64,000 bases of DNA from a virus: the IMG/VR virus record IMGVR_UViG_3300025671_011474, positions 25,924 to 89,923 of that record, one strand, 5' to 3'. Every line of letters starts with the position of its first letter. The first letter of the stretch is position 1. The notes beneath the pieces are model-generated. The model was not told the origin of the DNA. It did no database searches and saw only the letters and a program-made list of their open reading frames with translations. The position numbers were made by a program, and so were the translations under genes. Below, piece by piece: positions 43,383 through 51,828 of this stretch.

Positions 43383-43916
43383 ATGAAGCACATAAGTTTA
43401 TTCGAAGACTATTCAAATAAGGTAAACGAAGGATCTACTCCTCTTTATAACGAGCTGGACTTTAAGAAGAATATAAATGCAGCTCCTGTCGAGGAATTGA
43501 AATACTCCGAAATCATACCTAGATTGAGGGATCTTCTAGCACAGAAAGAAATGGGATCGGTTGAGAACATCAATGTTATTGCTGAAGTCCCAACCCAGGG
43601 AAAGGGTGCTCCTGATTATATAAAAGATATTATAGCTCAAGAAAGAGAACGACTAGCCAGACAATATAAATCGACCATAGGTAAAAAAATAGGGAGCGAC
43701 GTAGAGGCGGAAGAATTTGACTTTGATGTTAACAGGTTCGGTGACCAGAGAACAATATTCTTCGATTCTGAATTTATCGTAGATCGCATTGAAAATGTAG
43801 GTGGTAATGATATGATAATAGGAATTCCAGCTTCTTTGCCGGATAAAGGATATGAAGCTAAGATCTCCCCTATGAAGGTCGATGAAATATATTTTACCCC
43901 AGCCGGAGAGGAATAA
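43383..43916 (+). CDS. Protein with capsid-targeting-like leader (177 aa)
   Basis: Start MKHISLFEDYSNKVNE-GSTP, with aromatic pair F/Y and V-N-E before Gly; the leader is 16 residues. The rest is mixed, containing PTQGKGAPDYIKDIIAQERE, then FDFDVNRFGDQRTIFFDSEF. No domain is recognised. It precedes the holin-like gene by 26 nt. Internal head protein by leader; otherwise unknown. Confidence 0.6.
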   Translation: MKHISLFEDYSNKVNEGSTPLYNELDFKKNINAAPVEELKYSEIIPRLRDLLAQKEMGSVENINVIAEVPTQGKGAPDYIKDIIAQERERLARQYKSTIGKKIGSDVEAEEFDFDVNRFGDQRTIFFDSEFIVDRIENVGGNDMIIGIPASLPDKGYEAKISPMKVDEIYFTPAGEE

Positions 43917-43942
43917 AACCCCAAAATCAAATTAATAAAAAA

Positions 43943-44119
43943 ATGAAAGAAAAAACACTAGGAATCATTAGACACGCTTTAACCTTCTTGGGAGGTGTGT
44001 TAATAACGCAAGGTCTTATTGATGATGCTATGTTCACAGAACTATTTGGTGCCACTATGACCTTAATAGGTGGTATTTGGTCTGTATTGGACAAAAACAA
44101 AGCTCCTGAGGAGGCCTAA
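43943..44119 (+). CDS. Holin-like small membrane protein (58 aa)
   Basis: Two hydrophobic segments are visible: IIRHALTFLGGVLITQGL near residues 8-25, and LFGATMTLIGGIWSVL near 34-49, separated by a short acidic turn (IDDAM). The end is a short charged tail (DKNKAPEEA). Size and topology match small class II holins or similar phage membrane proteins. It stands 11 kb from the endolysin but has a terminator directly downstream. Function as the lysis holin is inferred. It is shorter than most annotated genes here. Confidence 0.6.
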   Translation: MKEKTLGIIRHALTFLGGVLITQGLIDDAMFTELFGATMTLIGGIWSVLDKNKAPEEA

Positions 44120-44143
44120 ACCCTCCTATAATCTTCGATTTAA

Positions 44144-44174
44144 AAAGGTTTGGTTAACTCCAGACCTTTTTTTT
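44144..44174 (+). terminator. Rho-independent terminator
   Basis: AAGGTTTGG and CCAGACCTT pair with one G-U around a TTAACT loop, followed by TTTTTT. It ends the leader/holin unit. Confidence 0.8.
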
Positions 44175-44227
44175 GTGAAATAATCACATCGATTGGACAT
44201 ATAAACCTAGATCAATAGGATTTAAAT

Positions 44228-46012
44228 ATGAAATCAGCTAATAAGAGCATACAGGTACTTTCGGATTTTGAACATATACTCAAAAGACCAACTATTTATG
44301 TTGGATCCGTAAAAGTAACGGAGGAGCAGATCCCGATAGTGGAGAAAGATAAGATAAGACTGGTTCCTTATAACATATCTATAGGTATGTATAAGTTATT
44401 CGATGAGGTCTTTTCTAATTCTGTTGATGAGGCTAAAAGGATGAAGAAGTCCATGGACTCAATCACAATCGAGGTTGATTCAAAAACCAATACCATTAGG
44501 GTAACAGACTCTGGCGAAGGATTTATTAACGGCTCGTCTATCAATAAGAAGAGTGGAATGTCCAATGTTGCTACTGCGGTCTCGATGTTAAGAGCAGGGT
44601 CCAATTTTAATAATGACGATATAGCTGAAACCCTGATAGGTACCAACGGGATGGGGGTTAGCCTTGTTAATGCCATGTCCAGTTATTTTTCCATAGAGAC
44701 TGTTAGTCCCAATGAGTATTACTTTCAGGAGTGGAATAACTTTAAACCAGGGAAACCTAAGGTCCTCAAGCGAGGTAGAAAAAAACTGGGAACCTCTGTT
44801 AGCTTCTCTCCATTAGCTGAGATATTCGATAACTGCAGGTGGAATAAAGAAGTTCTAAGATCCCTGTTGCTGCTGAAAAAAAGAGTTTTGGAGACGGAGG
44901 ATAATACTAAAAGTATAAAGATTAATTTCATCTGGGATGAGGTCGTTATACCTATAGACACCAAGGTTTTCCAGCAGCTCTCATATAAGACTAGGATCGG
45001 AGAAATATTGATATGGGAGAAGATTGATGATTCTGGTTCTGTATCATTTGTTAATTCCGCTACTTGCACAGGCATACACCAAAAGATAATCATGGATCAG
45101 ATCAATGGAACCCTGGACGATTCTCTGGCTCATCACTTCTACGACTTCTGTTTAATATTGAACTTACCCCCAGGTAAGGTAAAATTTGGGGATCAGAATA
45201 AGACCAAATTTGTCACAAGGAGGGAAGAGGTAGAGGGAATAATATTGAATTCCTTTAGTGGTTCCCTAAAAAAATTCTTCTCCACCCCCTTATATAAAAA
45301 AGTAAAGGACAAGGTTGAGCGGAGAAAGAAGGAATCTAATCTGAAAAAAATTAGGAGGGAAAAGAAGAGTGTGAACGTAAAATACTCGCATAAATATTTT
45401 CCTCCTACCTCAAGGTCCGCTCAGAATTTGTTTATAGTTGAAGGTCTTAGTGCTATGGGATCGATCTTGCAGAAGAGGAATCCTTCTAGGGATGGGGTAT
45501 ATGCTTTAAAGGGCAAGATTAAAAATGCACGAAGCCTTTCGGACCTTGCGGAGAATAGAGAAATATTGGAGCTTATGCAGATACTCAATTTGGATCCGGA
45601 AAACTCAAATTTGCGATGTCCTTATCAGAACATCGTAATAGCGACGGACCAGGATCCTGACGGTGCACACATCACATCCCTTTTGATAAGCCTATTTTTC
45701 CGATGGTTCCCTTGGATTGTTGAGAAAAGAATGCTATATTTCCTGGAAACTCCTCTTGTATCTATAGGGGAGAGAAATAAAAAATATTTTTATTCTCTCG
45801 ATGATTTCAAAAAAGAATCTAAAAACTCCAGACTCTCTGGAGTCCGATATTTAAAAGGCCTTGGATCCCTATCTCTGGATGATTGGGATTACGTGATGAG
45901 GAATAAAAAGATGACAAATATCGTAAAGGATAAAAAATCATCAGCAATGCTTGATATGGCTTTCGGTAAATCTTCGGAGGCTAGAAAAGCCTGGTTATCT
46001 TCCATGGGTTAA
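44228..46012 (+). CDS. 39: DNA topoisomerase II large (GyrB-like) subunit, gp39-type
   Basis: The GHKL ATPase is clear: Glu60 and Asn64 in FDEVFSNSVDEA, VTDSGEG, GTNGMGVSLVNAMS. The TOPRIM domain has Glu405 (IVEGLSAMGS) and DQDPDG (Asp474, Asp476, Asp478). At 594 residues, the protein is a single ORF, whereas T4 splits the large subunit into gp39 and gp60. The transducer domain lies between. With the gp52-type subunit 4.4 kb downstream it would form a complete topoisomerase for phage origins and decatenation. The spacing matches known GyrB-type enzymes. A box with ATATAAAC lies upstream. Confidence 0.9.
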   Translation: MKSANKSIQVLSDFEHILKRPTIYVGSVKVTEEQIPIVEKDKIRLVPYNISIGMYKLFDEVFSNSVDEAKRMKKSMDSITIEVDSKTNTIRVTDSGEGFINGSSINKKSGMSNVATAVSMLRAGSNFNNDDIAETLIGTNGMGVSLVNAMSSYFSIETVSPNEYYFQEWNNFKPGKPKVLKRGRKKLGTSVSFSPLAEIFDNCRWNKEVLRSLLLLKKRVLETEDNTKSIKINFIWDEVVIPIDTKVFQQLSYKTRIGEILIWEKIDDSGSVSFVNSATCTGIHQKIIMDQINGTLDDSLAHHFYDFCLILNLPPGKVKFGDQNKTKFVTRREEVEGIILNSFSGSLKKFFSTPLYKKVKDKVERRKKESNLKKIRREKKSVNVKYSHKYFPPTSRSAQNLFIVEGLSAMGSILQKRNPSRDGVYALKGKIKNARSLSDLAENREILELMQILNLDPENSNLRCPYQNIVIATDQDPDGAHITSLLISLFFRWFPWIVEKRMLYFLETPLVSIGERNKKYFYSLDDFKKESKNSRLSGVRYLKGLGSLSLDDWDYVMRNKKMTNIVKDKKSSAMLDMAFGKSSEARKAWLSSMG

Positions 46013-46050
46013 TATTTTTTTAGAACGGCTGGTAATTGTAATTTTGGTTT

Positions 46051-47004
46051 ATGGATAGAAGATATGGATATTGCTGCATTAACCTGAGTATTTCTGAGGG
46101 CAGAAAAAAGAAAGATCGAGTGACTACTAACAGATCTATGACCAAGAAAACATTTCTTGAAAGGGGTATTGAGTATGTCTCTGAGTTATCTCTGCTCAAT
46201 GTGAAAGATCTCTGCACCATAATTGAGTGGAACAATCAGATGGGAATAAAGATGTACCGGATGAGCTCCGATATTTTTCCTTGGTGTTCTGAATATGAGC
46301 TATCCGATCTACCTGACTTCGAGGAGATAAAGACCCATCTTAAACGTGCTGGGGGTCTAGCAATTAGCGGAGATCAGAGAATAACATTCCATCCATCTCC
46401 CTACGGTGTTCTTGCTTCTCTCCGGGAAGATGTTGTCCATAATGCTTTGAAGGAATTAAGGCAGCATGGAGAAATTATGGATTTAATGGGTCTGGATCAA
46501 AATCTCCACTATCCCATAAATATACACGTCAATACTACCAAGCCAACTAAAGAGGAAGCTGCATCTAGATTCTGTAAGAACTTTATGCTACTCCCCGATT
46601 CGGTAAAGAAAAGGTTGGTCGTGGAAATTGATGATAAGGGATCTCAGTATACCTCTTTGGATCTCAAAGAAATGATACATGACTCGATAGGAATTCCGGT
46701 TACATTTGATTACTTGCATAATCGGTGTAATCCTCCGGAGGGTCTTTCTGAGGAGGAATCACTATTAGTGTGTCTATCAACCTGGCCTAATGACGTAACC
46801 CCTTTAACTCATTTTTCGGAATCCCGTGCTTTATTTGAAGACAACTCAGCAAAAGATTTAGCTCACTCTGATTGGATCCACGAAAAGATCGAAACTTATG
46901 GACATAACTTCGATATAGAATTGGAGGTTAAAATGAAGGACAAAGCACTTCTTCATTACCACTCTAATATCGAGGAAATTATATGTCAGGAAACCACGAA
47001 TTAA
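46051..47004 (+). CDS. UV damage endonuclease (UvdE/UvsE family)
   Basis: A TIM-barrel UV endonuclease. YGYCCINLSISEGRKKKDRV opens the protein. It continues with MGIKMYRMSSDIFPWCS, ITFHPSPYGVL, LHYPINIHVNTTKPTKEEAA, LVVEIDDKGSQYT, PVTFDYLHNRCNP and, near the end, LTHFSESR. These match the order and metal-binding His/Glu/Asp of UvdE (HP, H, E, D-x-H, H). At 317 residues it is complete. T4 uses the unrelated DenV for pyrimidine dimers, so UvdE is a functional replacement. The incision is 5' to the lesion. The next gene overlaps it. Confidence 0.88.
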   Translation: MDRRYGYCCINLSISEGRKKKDRVTTNRSMTKKTFLERGIEYVSELSLLNVKDLCTIIEWNNQMGIKMYRMSSDIFPWCSEYELSDLPDFEEIKTHLKRAGGLAISGDQRITFHPSPYGVLASLREDVVHNALKELRQHGEIMDLMGLDQNLHYPINIHVNTTKPTKEEAASRFCKNFMLLPDSVKKRLVVEIDDKGSQYTSLDLKEMIHDSIGIPVTFDYLHNRCNPPEGLSEEESLLVCLSTWPNDVTPLTHFSESRALFEDNSAKDLAHSDWIHEKIETYGHNFDIELEVKMKDKALLHYHSNIEEIICQETTN

Positions 47005-47246
47005 AGAAAGAAGACTATGAAAGGTTGAGAGAGTTCGAGGAGAAGATTATTTCTCTAAAAGACTCTGGTGTTTCTTATAGCAGGGACACTGAAATGGAAG
47101 CTCAAATCAAGCGTGAAGTGCTGTTTGAAAAATTTGGTTCAAAAAAAACTGATTGGGCATTGAAAAAATTAAACCTAAATTATTTAGATTTGAGCGAACA
47201 TGAAATTTATGTGGAGATATATAAATTTCTAGATACCATTAAATAA
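46983..47246 (+). CDS. Small helical protein (87 aa)
   Basis: Overlaps the UvdE gene by 22 nt. The chain is Lys/Glu-rich helix (KKEDYERLREFEEKIISLKD, MEAQIKREVLFEKFGSKKTD), then a shorter helix. No domain is recognised. Translationally coupled to UvdE, so a regulatory or accessory role in repair is possible, but unsupported. Confidence 0.5.
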   Translation: MSGNHELKKEDYERLREFEEKIISLKDSGVSYSRDTEMEAQIKREVLFEKFGSKKTDWALKKLNLNYLDLSEHEIYVEIYKFLDTIK

Positions 47247-47253
47247 AACCGGC

Positions 47254-47601
47254 ATGAATCTATCTTTCGACAATCAACATTTTCCAGATTGGAGATCTTC
47301 CTTTGAAGATCATCCTCAGCTTTCAGTTTTAAAGTGTCACGTCGAGAGAGCAGTCCAGGATCTTTTTTTGGAAGCCCTACGAGGCCAAAGCCAGGAGTTC
47401 ATCTACATATTTGCCAGTAAGGAGCAGATCTCAGATTTCTGCAAAAAAATGTGCAAATACTGGGAAAATGAAGAGAGCTATGAAATTTGCGGGGAAATTC
47501 TATCACTGGAGAATGAGCTTCTATCTAAGTGGAAAATGGTACCTGATTCCGATAGAGGAAAAGAGATGGTAATTAGGGAGTGGCTTAAGTCATCTTTCTA
47601 A
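47254..47601 (+). CDS. Hypothetical protein (115 aa)
   Basis: The protein is helical and acidic (LKCHVERAVQDLFLEALRGQ; KEQISDFCKKMCKYWENEES). It lies between the small UvdE-coupled protein and DnaJ, 3 nt upstream of the latter's possible TTG. No leader and no known motif are visible. Function unknown; a small partner of the DnaJ protein is conceivable. Confidence 0.45.
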   Translation: MNLSFDNQHFPDWRSSFEDHPQLSVLKCHVERAVQDLFLEALRGQSQEFIYIFASKEQISDFCKKMCKYWENEESYEICGEILSLENELLSKWKMVPDSDRGKEMVIREWLKSSF

Positions 47602-47607
47602 TTATTG

Positions 47608-48633
47608 ATGACAAAGGATTACTACAGGATATTAGAAGTTCAACGAACTGCTACTCAGGACGAGATAAAGAAATCTTATCGTAAGCTCGTTCAGAAGTAT
47701 CACCCGGATAAAACTGGTAACGATAAGGATTCCGAGAATAAGTTTAAGGAAATAGCTGAGGCCTATGAAATCCTAGGTAATCCTCAAAAAAGGAGAGATT
47801 ACGATAACCCCAACCCATTTTCTTCTCATAGCACATTTTCTTCAGGTAACCCATTCCCCGGTGGTTTTAACCCATTCGGTGGTTTTTCCGAGCAGGAGAT
47901 AATCAAAAGGGGAAAGAACATCAATGCCAGGGTTGAGATAAACCTCGAGGAGGTTATTAACGGAACCAAAAAATCCGCTAATATCTTTAGAAGGATGCAA
48001 TGTAGCCCTTGTATGGGTACCGGTGCTAAGGATGGACAGATGGATACATGTCAGGTCTGCAGCGGGATTGGGGTAAAGAGGAAAATAGTAAATAGCAATT
48101 TCGGGCAGATAGCTATGGACGAAACCTGTTACTCTTGCTCTGGTACTGGAAAAACTCCGAAAACCATTTGCCCTTCCTGCGGAGGCCAAGGAACGGAGAG
48201 AAGACAGGATAAGGTAGATATCAATATACCTAAGGGATCTGTATCAGGTATTAGTTTTACCTTAAGCGGAAAAGGTGATATGGCTAAATCTCCTTCCGAT
48301 CCCGGGGATCTGATTATTACCGTTTTTGACATGCCGCATCCATTTTATAAAAGGGATGGACTAAACCTCATATGTTCTGAAACCCTTACATTCCCTGAAG
48401 TTTGTCTTGGCAGTGAGATTAAAATTCCGAATATCTCAACAGGTGGGGAATATAAGATAACTATCCCTCCTGGAACCAGCCCAGGTAAGATATTTAGATT
48501 AGCTGGGAAGGGGGTGCCTGAATTTGGAAATAATTTTAGAGGTGATATCCTAGTGAGAATAGATGTCTCGGTCCCTCCTGTTCTATCCCAGGAGCAGAGG
48601 GAATTTTTAGAAGAATACAAGAAAATATTTTGA
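47608..48633 (+). CDS. dnaJ: DnaJ (Hsp40) co-chaperone
   Basis: The J domain has DYYRILEVQRTATQDEIKKS and His32-Pro33-Asp34. A G/F-rich linker follows (FSSGNPFPGGFNPFGGFS). The zinc-finger repeats begin at Cys132 (CSPCMGTG), Cys148 (CQVCSGIG), Cys174 (CYSCSGTG) and Cys188 (CPSCGGQG). The C-terminal substrate domain ends with RIDVSVPPVLSQEQREFLEE. The full type I layout is complete in 341 residues. An ATG 3 nt after a TTG is used as the start. The phage encodes no DnaK in this window, so it probably works with host Hsp70. Role: folding of phage proteins or replication complex remodelling. Confidence 0.92.
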   Translation: MTKDYYRILEVQRTATQDEIKKSYRKLVQKYHPDKTGNDKDSENKFKEIAEAYEILGNPQKRRDYDNPNPFSSHSTFSSGNPFPGGFNPFGGFSEQEIIKRGKNINARVEINLEEVINGTKKSANIFRRMQCSPCMGTGAKDGQMDTCQVCSGIGVKRKIVNSNFGQIAMDETCYSCSGTGKTPKTICPSCGGQGTERRQDKVDINIPKGSVSGISFTLSGKGDMAKSPSDPGDLIITVFDMPHPFYKRDGLNLICSETLTFPEVCLGSEIKIPNISTGGEYKITIPPGTSPGKIFRLAGKGVPEFGNNFRGDILVRIDVSVPPVLSQEQREFLEEYKKIF

Positions 48634-48634
48634 T

Positions 48635-48964
48635 ATGGAATTTTTAATTACACTCATTATCGGCTGGTCTATTACCAGTATTCTAGTTAACGGAACAATA
48701 TTCGACGGACTCCGCGTATATCTTCAAGTCAAAGCTCCCTCACTTTCCAAACTGCTTACGTGTATACAATGTAGTGGATTTTGGGTAGGGGTTTTTCTAG
48801 GAATTCTTTCATTTACTGGTGTTGTTACTAATCCCGTGGATTCCTGGGTACTTTCCTCTCACTGGCTATCCGAGGTCTTTCTAACTTGTATTTCCTATGG
48901 TTTTTTGAATAGTGGGGTTAGTGTGATTCTGGATTCCCTGATAGTTTATCTCATAAAGGAATAG
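48635..48964 (+). CDS. Small membrane protein (DUF1360-like)
   Basis: Three hydrophobic segments are seen (about 3-19, 48-63, 80-105). A conserved-looking loop LSKLLTCIQCSGFWVGVFLG contains a C-x-x-C with W-V-G, resembling DUF1360 proteins. At 109 residues it starts 1 nt after the DnaJ stop, so it is coupled to it. A terminal helix (SLIVYLIKE) closes it. The family function is unknown. An inner-membrane location is likely. Confidence 0.6.
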   Translation: MEFLITLIIGWSITSILVNGTIFDGLRVYLQVKAPSLSKLLTCIQCSGFWVGVFLGILSFTGVVTNPVDSWVLSSHWLSEVFLTCISYGFLNSGVSVILDSLIVYLIKE

Positions 48965-49010
48965 AAAGTTATTTGGAAACAGATAAATAGAACAAACACA
49001 TTGGGTTTGC

Positions 49011-50219
49011 ATGGATAGCAGGATACTTAACTTCAGTGATTTCAGGGAAGAGATATTAAATGAAAACTCTAGCGGGACATTAGATCCTGCTAAAGCTCAA
49101 CTTCACGCCTTAGCGGATCAAATACAGAAAAACAGCGATCGAATAAACCAAGCTAGGACTAATATAGCCTTATCATCAGGTCCCAACCAGCAACAAGTCG
49201 ACCAACCTAAGGTGGGTGACATTGGAAGCATAAAGGCAATAGACCTACTATTAGCAACTCCTGCCGGAGCGGGCCTAGCTAAGATTTTGGCTAATAATCC
49301 GGATTATATTGCTCAAGAGGGTGTACCAACTCAATCGGTATCTGATTCCCCTATGACTGTTGGTTCGGTTTTGGATAGGCTCAATAAATCTAGAGCGGAC
49401 AAGGACCAATTTGATAACAATGTGGAATCTATAAAAGCCGCAGCAGAGGATGAAAACGCGGTGATGGAACCATCGTCTAGTCTATTGCCTCCCAGCTCCC
49501 CATATAATTACGGTTCTTGGTCCAAGAAAAGATCCCACACTGATACCGATGATGAAAGGTGGGATGCGGTCAAGAAAGCACTTACGGATGAGGGATATAA
49601 GGTTAACACCAAAGAAGTTAACCTTATTGCGATAAGAAATAACCTCTCCGAGAAGATTGGACATCAAAACCACTTCACAGATTGGATTATTGTGATGAAC
49701 CCAAAAAAGGATAAGATTATTCGGATGTTTGAAGCAACGACTACTCCTGGTCCTTTGTATTTGGCGGTTCCTTTCAGAAACTGGTATGTTGCTGCTAACC
49801 CGGATTCCTCGATTAATCCAAAGGGTTTAGCTATCGTACAACCTGGTAAATATTCATATAAGATCGGAAGCCATAGAGGCTACCAGGCATTGGTACAGGA
49901 CGGAAGCGTAAAGGTGCATCGATACGTTCCTGTTGCATCTCCAGGCGATGCCAAATATACCACTTATTCTCCTGGTAACTCTGAATCCGGTAAGTTTGGA
50001 ATAAACATCCACAGAGCTGATCGCTCAGGATCTACTGAAAAAATAAATAGTTATTCAGCTGGATGTTTTGTTTTCGAGGATTCGAGTGGACTCTCCAACA
50101 CTCTTTACGCTCTTGAGAAGAACAAGCAAAGTAAAGTAGATGTGTATTTGTTAGAGTTGGATAAATTAGATTCGAGTGCACGTAAGGAAATAGAGAGCGT
50201 TATTTCATCTCTTAGCTAG
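49011..50219 (+). CDS. L,D-transpeptidase-like protein with capsid-targeting-like leader
   Basis: The leader MDSRILNFSDFREEILNE-NSSG shows F-x-x-F and L-N-E. Residues about 20-170 are helical and low complexity. The C-terminal domain (about 180-400) contains GKFGINIHRADRSGS and YSAGCFVFEDSS, the H-x-A... S-x-G-C catalytic pattern of the YkuD-like family. In phages, this fold appears in peptidoglycan-active proteins. A packaged enzyme of this type could help DNA cross the cell wall during entry, and it is far from the amidase gene. The catalytic domain call rests on the His and Cys motifs. Confidence 0.65.
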   Translation: MDSRILNFSDFREEILNENSSGTLDPAKAQLHALADQIQKNSDRINQARTNIALSSGPNQQQVDQPKVGDIGSIKAIDLLLATPAGAGLAKILANNPDYIAQEGVPTQSVSDSPMTVGSVLDRLNKSRADKDQFDNNVESIKAAAEDENAVMEPSSSLLPPSSPYNYGSWSKKRSHTDTDDERWDAVKKALTDEGYKVNTKEVNLIAIRNNLSEKIGHQNHFTDWIIVMNPKKDKIIRMFEATTTPGPLYLAVPFRNWYVAANPDSSINPKGLAIVQPGKYSYKIGSHRGYQALVQDGSVKVHRYVPVASPGDAKYTTYSPGNSESGKFGINIHRADRSGSTEKINSYSAGCFVFEDSSGLSNTLYALEKNKQSKVDVYLLELDKLDSSARKEIESVISSLS

Positions 50220-50355
50220 TAGATCCTCTCTCCTTTCTCATAATTTTTCTTCTCTCCTTTCTGTCCATTACCATATCTGGAATCTCACCCTTGGGATGTA
50301 CAATGATGATTGTTGATCCCTGCTTCTTTTTTCTGTGGATTTTTGATTTGGGCAT
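50212..50355 (-). CDS. Small basic protein on minus strand (47 aa)
   Basis: The frame MPKSKIHRKKKQGSTIIIVH followed by PKGEIPDMVMDRKERRKIMR is very basic (many Lys/Arg) and starts in a clean A-rich context on the minus strand. Its 3' end overlaps the end of the transpeptidase-like gene by 8 nt (convergent). Small arginine/lysine-rich proteins of this length are common among T4-like phages, but I recognise no family. It fills most of a 200-nt gap. Confidence is limited by its shortness. Confidence 0.5.
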   Translation of the reverse strand: MPKSKIHRKKKQGSTIIIVHPKGEIPDMVMDRKERRKIMRKERGSTS

Positions 50356-50433
50356 TTGTCTTATTTTTTTGCTTTACCAATATAGAAACAAAATCACGAT
50401 GTCCTTATAGAAAAGACACAAAATAACTCGGAT

Positions 50434-51807
50434 TTGAGCTCTACTTTAACCATTACGGATCAGATAAACCAGAAATATAGGGAATATGCCTTATATGTCT
50501 TGCAGGCTAGAGGAATACCTAATTTCTATGATTCCTTGACCCCGGTACAGAGAATAATAATAGAAAATTCGCCAAATTCTTTCAATAAGACCGTTGGCCT
50601 CGTGGGAGAGGTGATAAGAACTGGCCTATATCATCATGGCGATTCTTCACTGGCTGGCGCTATATCAAAATTGGCTCGACCTTTTGGCTGTGCCTATCCT
50701 ATACTCGAGGGGGATGGGTTTTTTGGATCTCCTGTTAACCCTAACCCTTCCGCTCCCAGATATACCTCGGTAAGAATAAACCGGGATATAAAGGATATAG
50801 TCAAGAGACATGAGGATCTCAATGAGAAGAATGAGGAGGGTGGTCATGATTGGATACATCTGGAAGTTCCTGTGGGTCTTCTTACCCATGTGGTCGGTAT
50901 TGCGGTTGGGTACCGGAGTAATATACTTCCCCGTAAGATGGAGGATATAGTGGAGTATTTGGAGGGGAAGAATAAGTTATTGAAACCATATTTCAAAGAC
51001 TTCAGAGGGAAAATTTATAAGGTTGGTCCAGAGGATAATATCTGGATTCTGGAGAGCGGATTTGAGGTCAATAAAACTAGGAAGACAGTTAGAATTTTTG
51101 ATCTTCCTCCCGTTATGAGGTATGACTCATTCATGAAAAAGCTCCTATCCAAGCTGGATTTTTCAGATTGGGAATTTAGGGTCAACAATAATTCTCAGAG
51201 TACCTGCGATGTTACGGTGTATCTAAATAAGGTGCCAACTAAGGAATTTGATTCTGCTGTTGAGCTTATTAAGAAACAAACGAAGATAGTGGTGAAAGAG
51301 GATGTCGTCTTAATCAAAGACGGGCTTGTTGCTCAATTTGACTCCGTAAAAGAGTATCTGGATGCGTTCAGGGTTCACTTAGAGAATGTCCGCTTGAAGA
51401 GACTAATTAGAGACGAGGTGAATCTTAACCTTGATCTCGAATTCTTGGAGGCCAAGTTAAAGTTCCTGCTCTACATGAGCGAGAAGAAGAGGAAGAATAG
51501 TGAAATTATATCTTTCTTATCTGGATTCAAAAAGTGGATATCACAGAAGCTATCATCTATCCAAATTATAAAGCTCTCTTCTGATCACATCAAGGAGACC
51601 GAGGATGAAATAAAAAGAGTTAAAAGTGAGATTAGAAAAACTCAGGCCCTAATTAAGAAGCAGGAATCGGTGGTTAAAAAAGTAACAGCTTCTCTTAGAA
51701 AAACCAAGGCTGCTTCTCTACTTCCTAAATCCAACGTTAGAACTCCCCAGGAGATAGATCCCGAGGTGGAGATTTTTGAATTAACAGATGACGAGGAGGA
51801 TATATAG
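50434..51807 (+). CDS. 52: DNA topoisomerase II medium (GyrA-like) subunit, gp52-type
   Basis: The start is TTG. The catalytic block near residue 110 reads SAPRYTSVRI with the active Tyr110. Typical GyrA-like segments precede it: LQARGIPNFYDSLTPVQRII and YHHGDSSLAGAISKL. Later helices form the long coiled-coil tail (KETEDEIKRVKSEIRKTQ and similar). At 457 residues it matches T4 gp52 (442). It forms the DNA-cleaving part of the topoisomerase with the gp39-type subunit. The two genes are separated by 4.4 kb, here as in T4 they are not adjacent. Confidence 0.9.
   Translation: MSSTLTITDQINQKYREYALYVLQARGIPNFYDSLTPVQRIIIENSPNSFNKTVGLVGEVIRTGLYHHGDSSLAGAISKLARPFGCAYPILEGDGFFGSPVNPNPSAPRYTSVRINRDIKDIVKRHEDLNEKNEEGGHDWIHLEVPVGLLTHVVGIAVGYRSNILPRKMEDIVEYLEGKNKLLKPYFKDFRGKIYKVGPEDNIWILESGFEVNKTRKTVRIFDLPPVMRYDSFMKKLLSKLDFSDWEFRVNNNSQSTCDVTVYLNKVPTKEFDSAVELIKKQTKIVVKEDVVLIKDGLVAQFDSVKEYLDAFRVHLENVRLKRLIRDEVNLNLDLEFLEAKLKFLLYMSEKKRKNSEIISFLSGFKKWISQKLSSIQIIKLSSDHIKETEDEIKRVKSEIRKTQALIKKQESVVKKVTASLRKTKAASLLPKSNVRTPQEIDPEVEIFELTDDEEDI
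51799..51807 (+). promoter_or_regulatory. Late-promoter-like box inside gp52 3' end
   Basis: GATATATAG overlaps the stop of gp52 and lies 21 nt before the next ATG, in keeping with the standard spacing. Confidence 0.55.
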
Positions 51808-51828
51808 GATAAATTATACAGGTTATCC

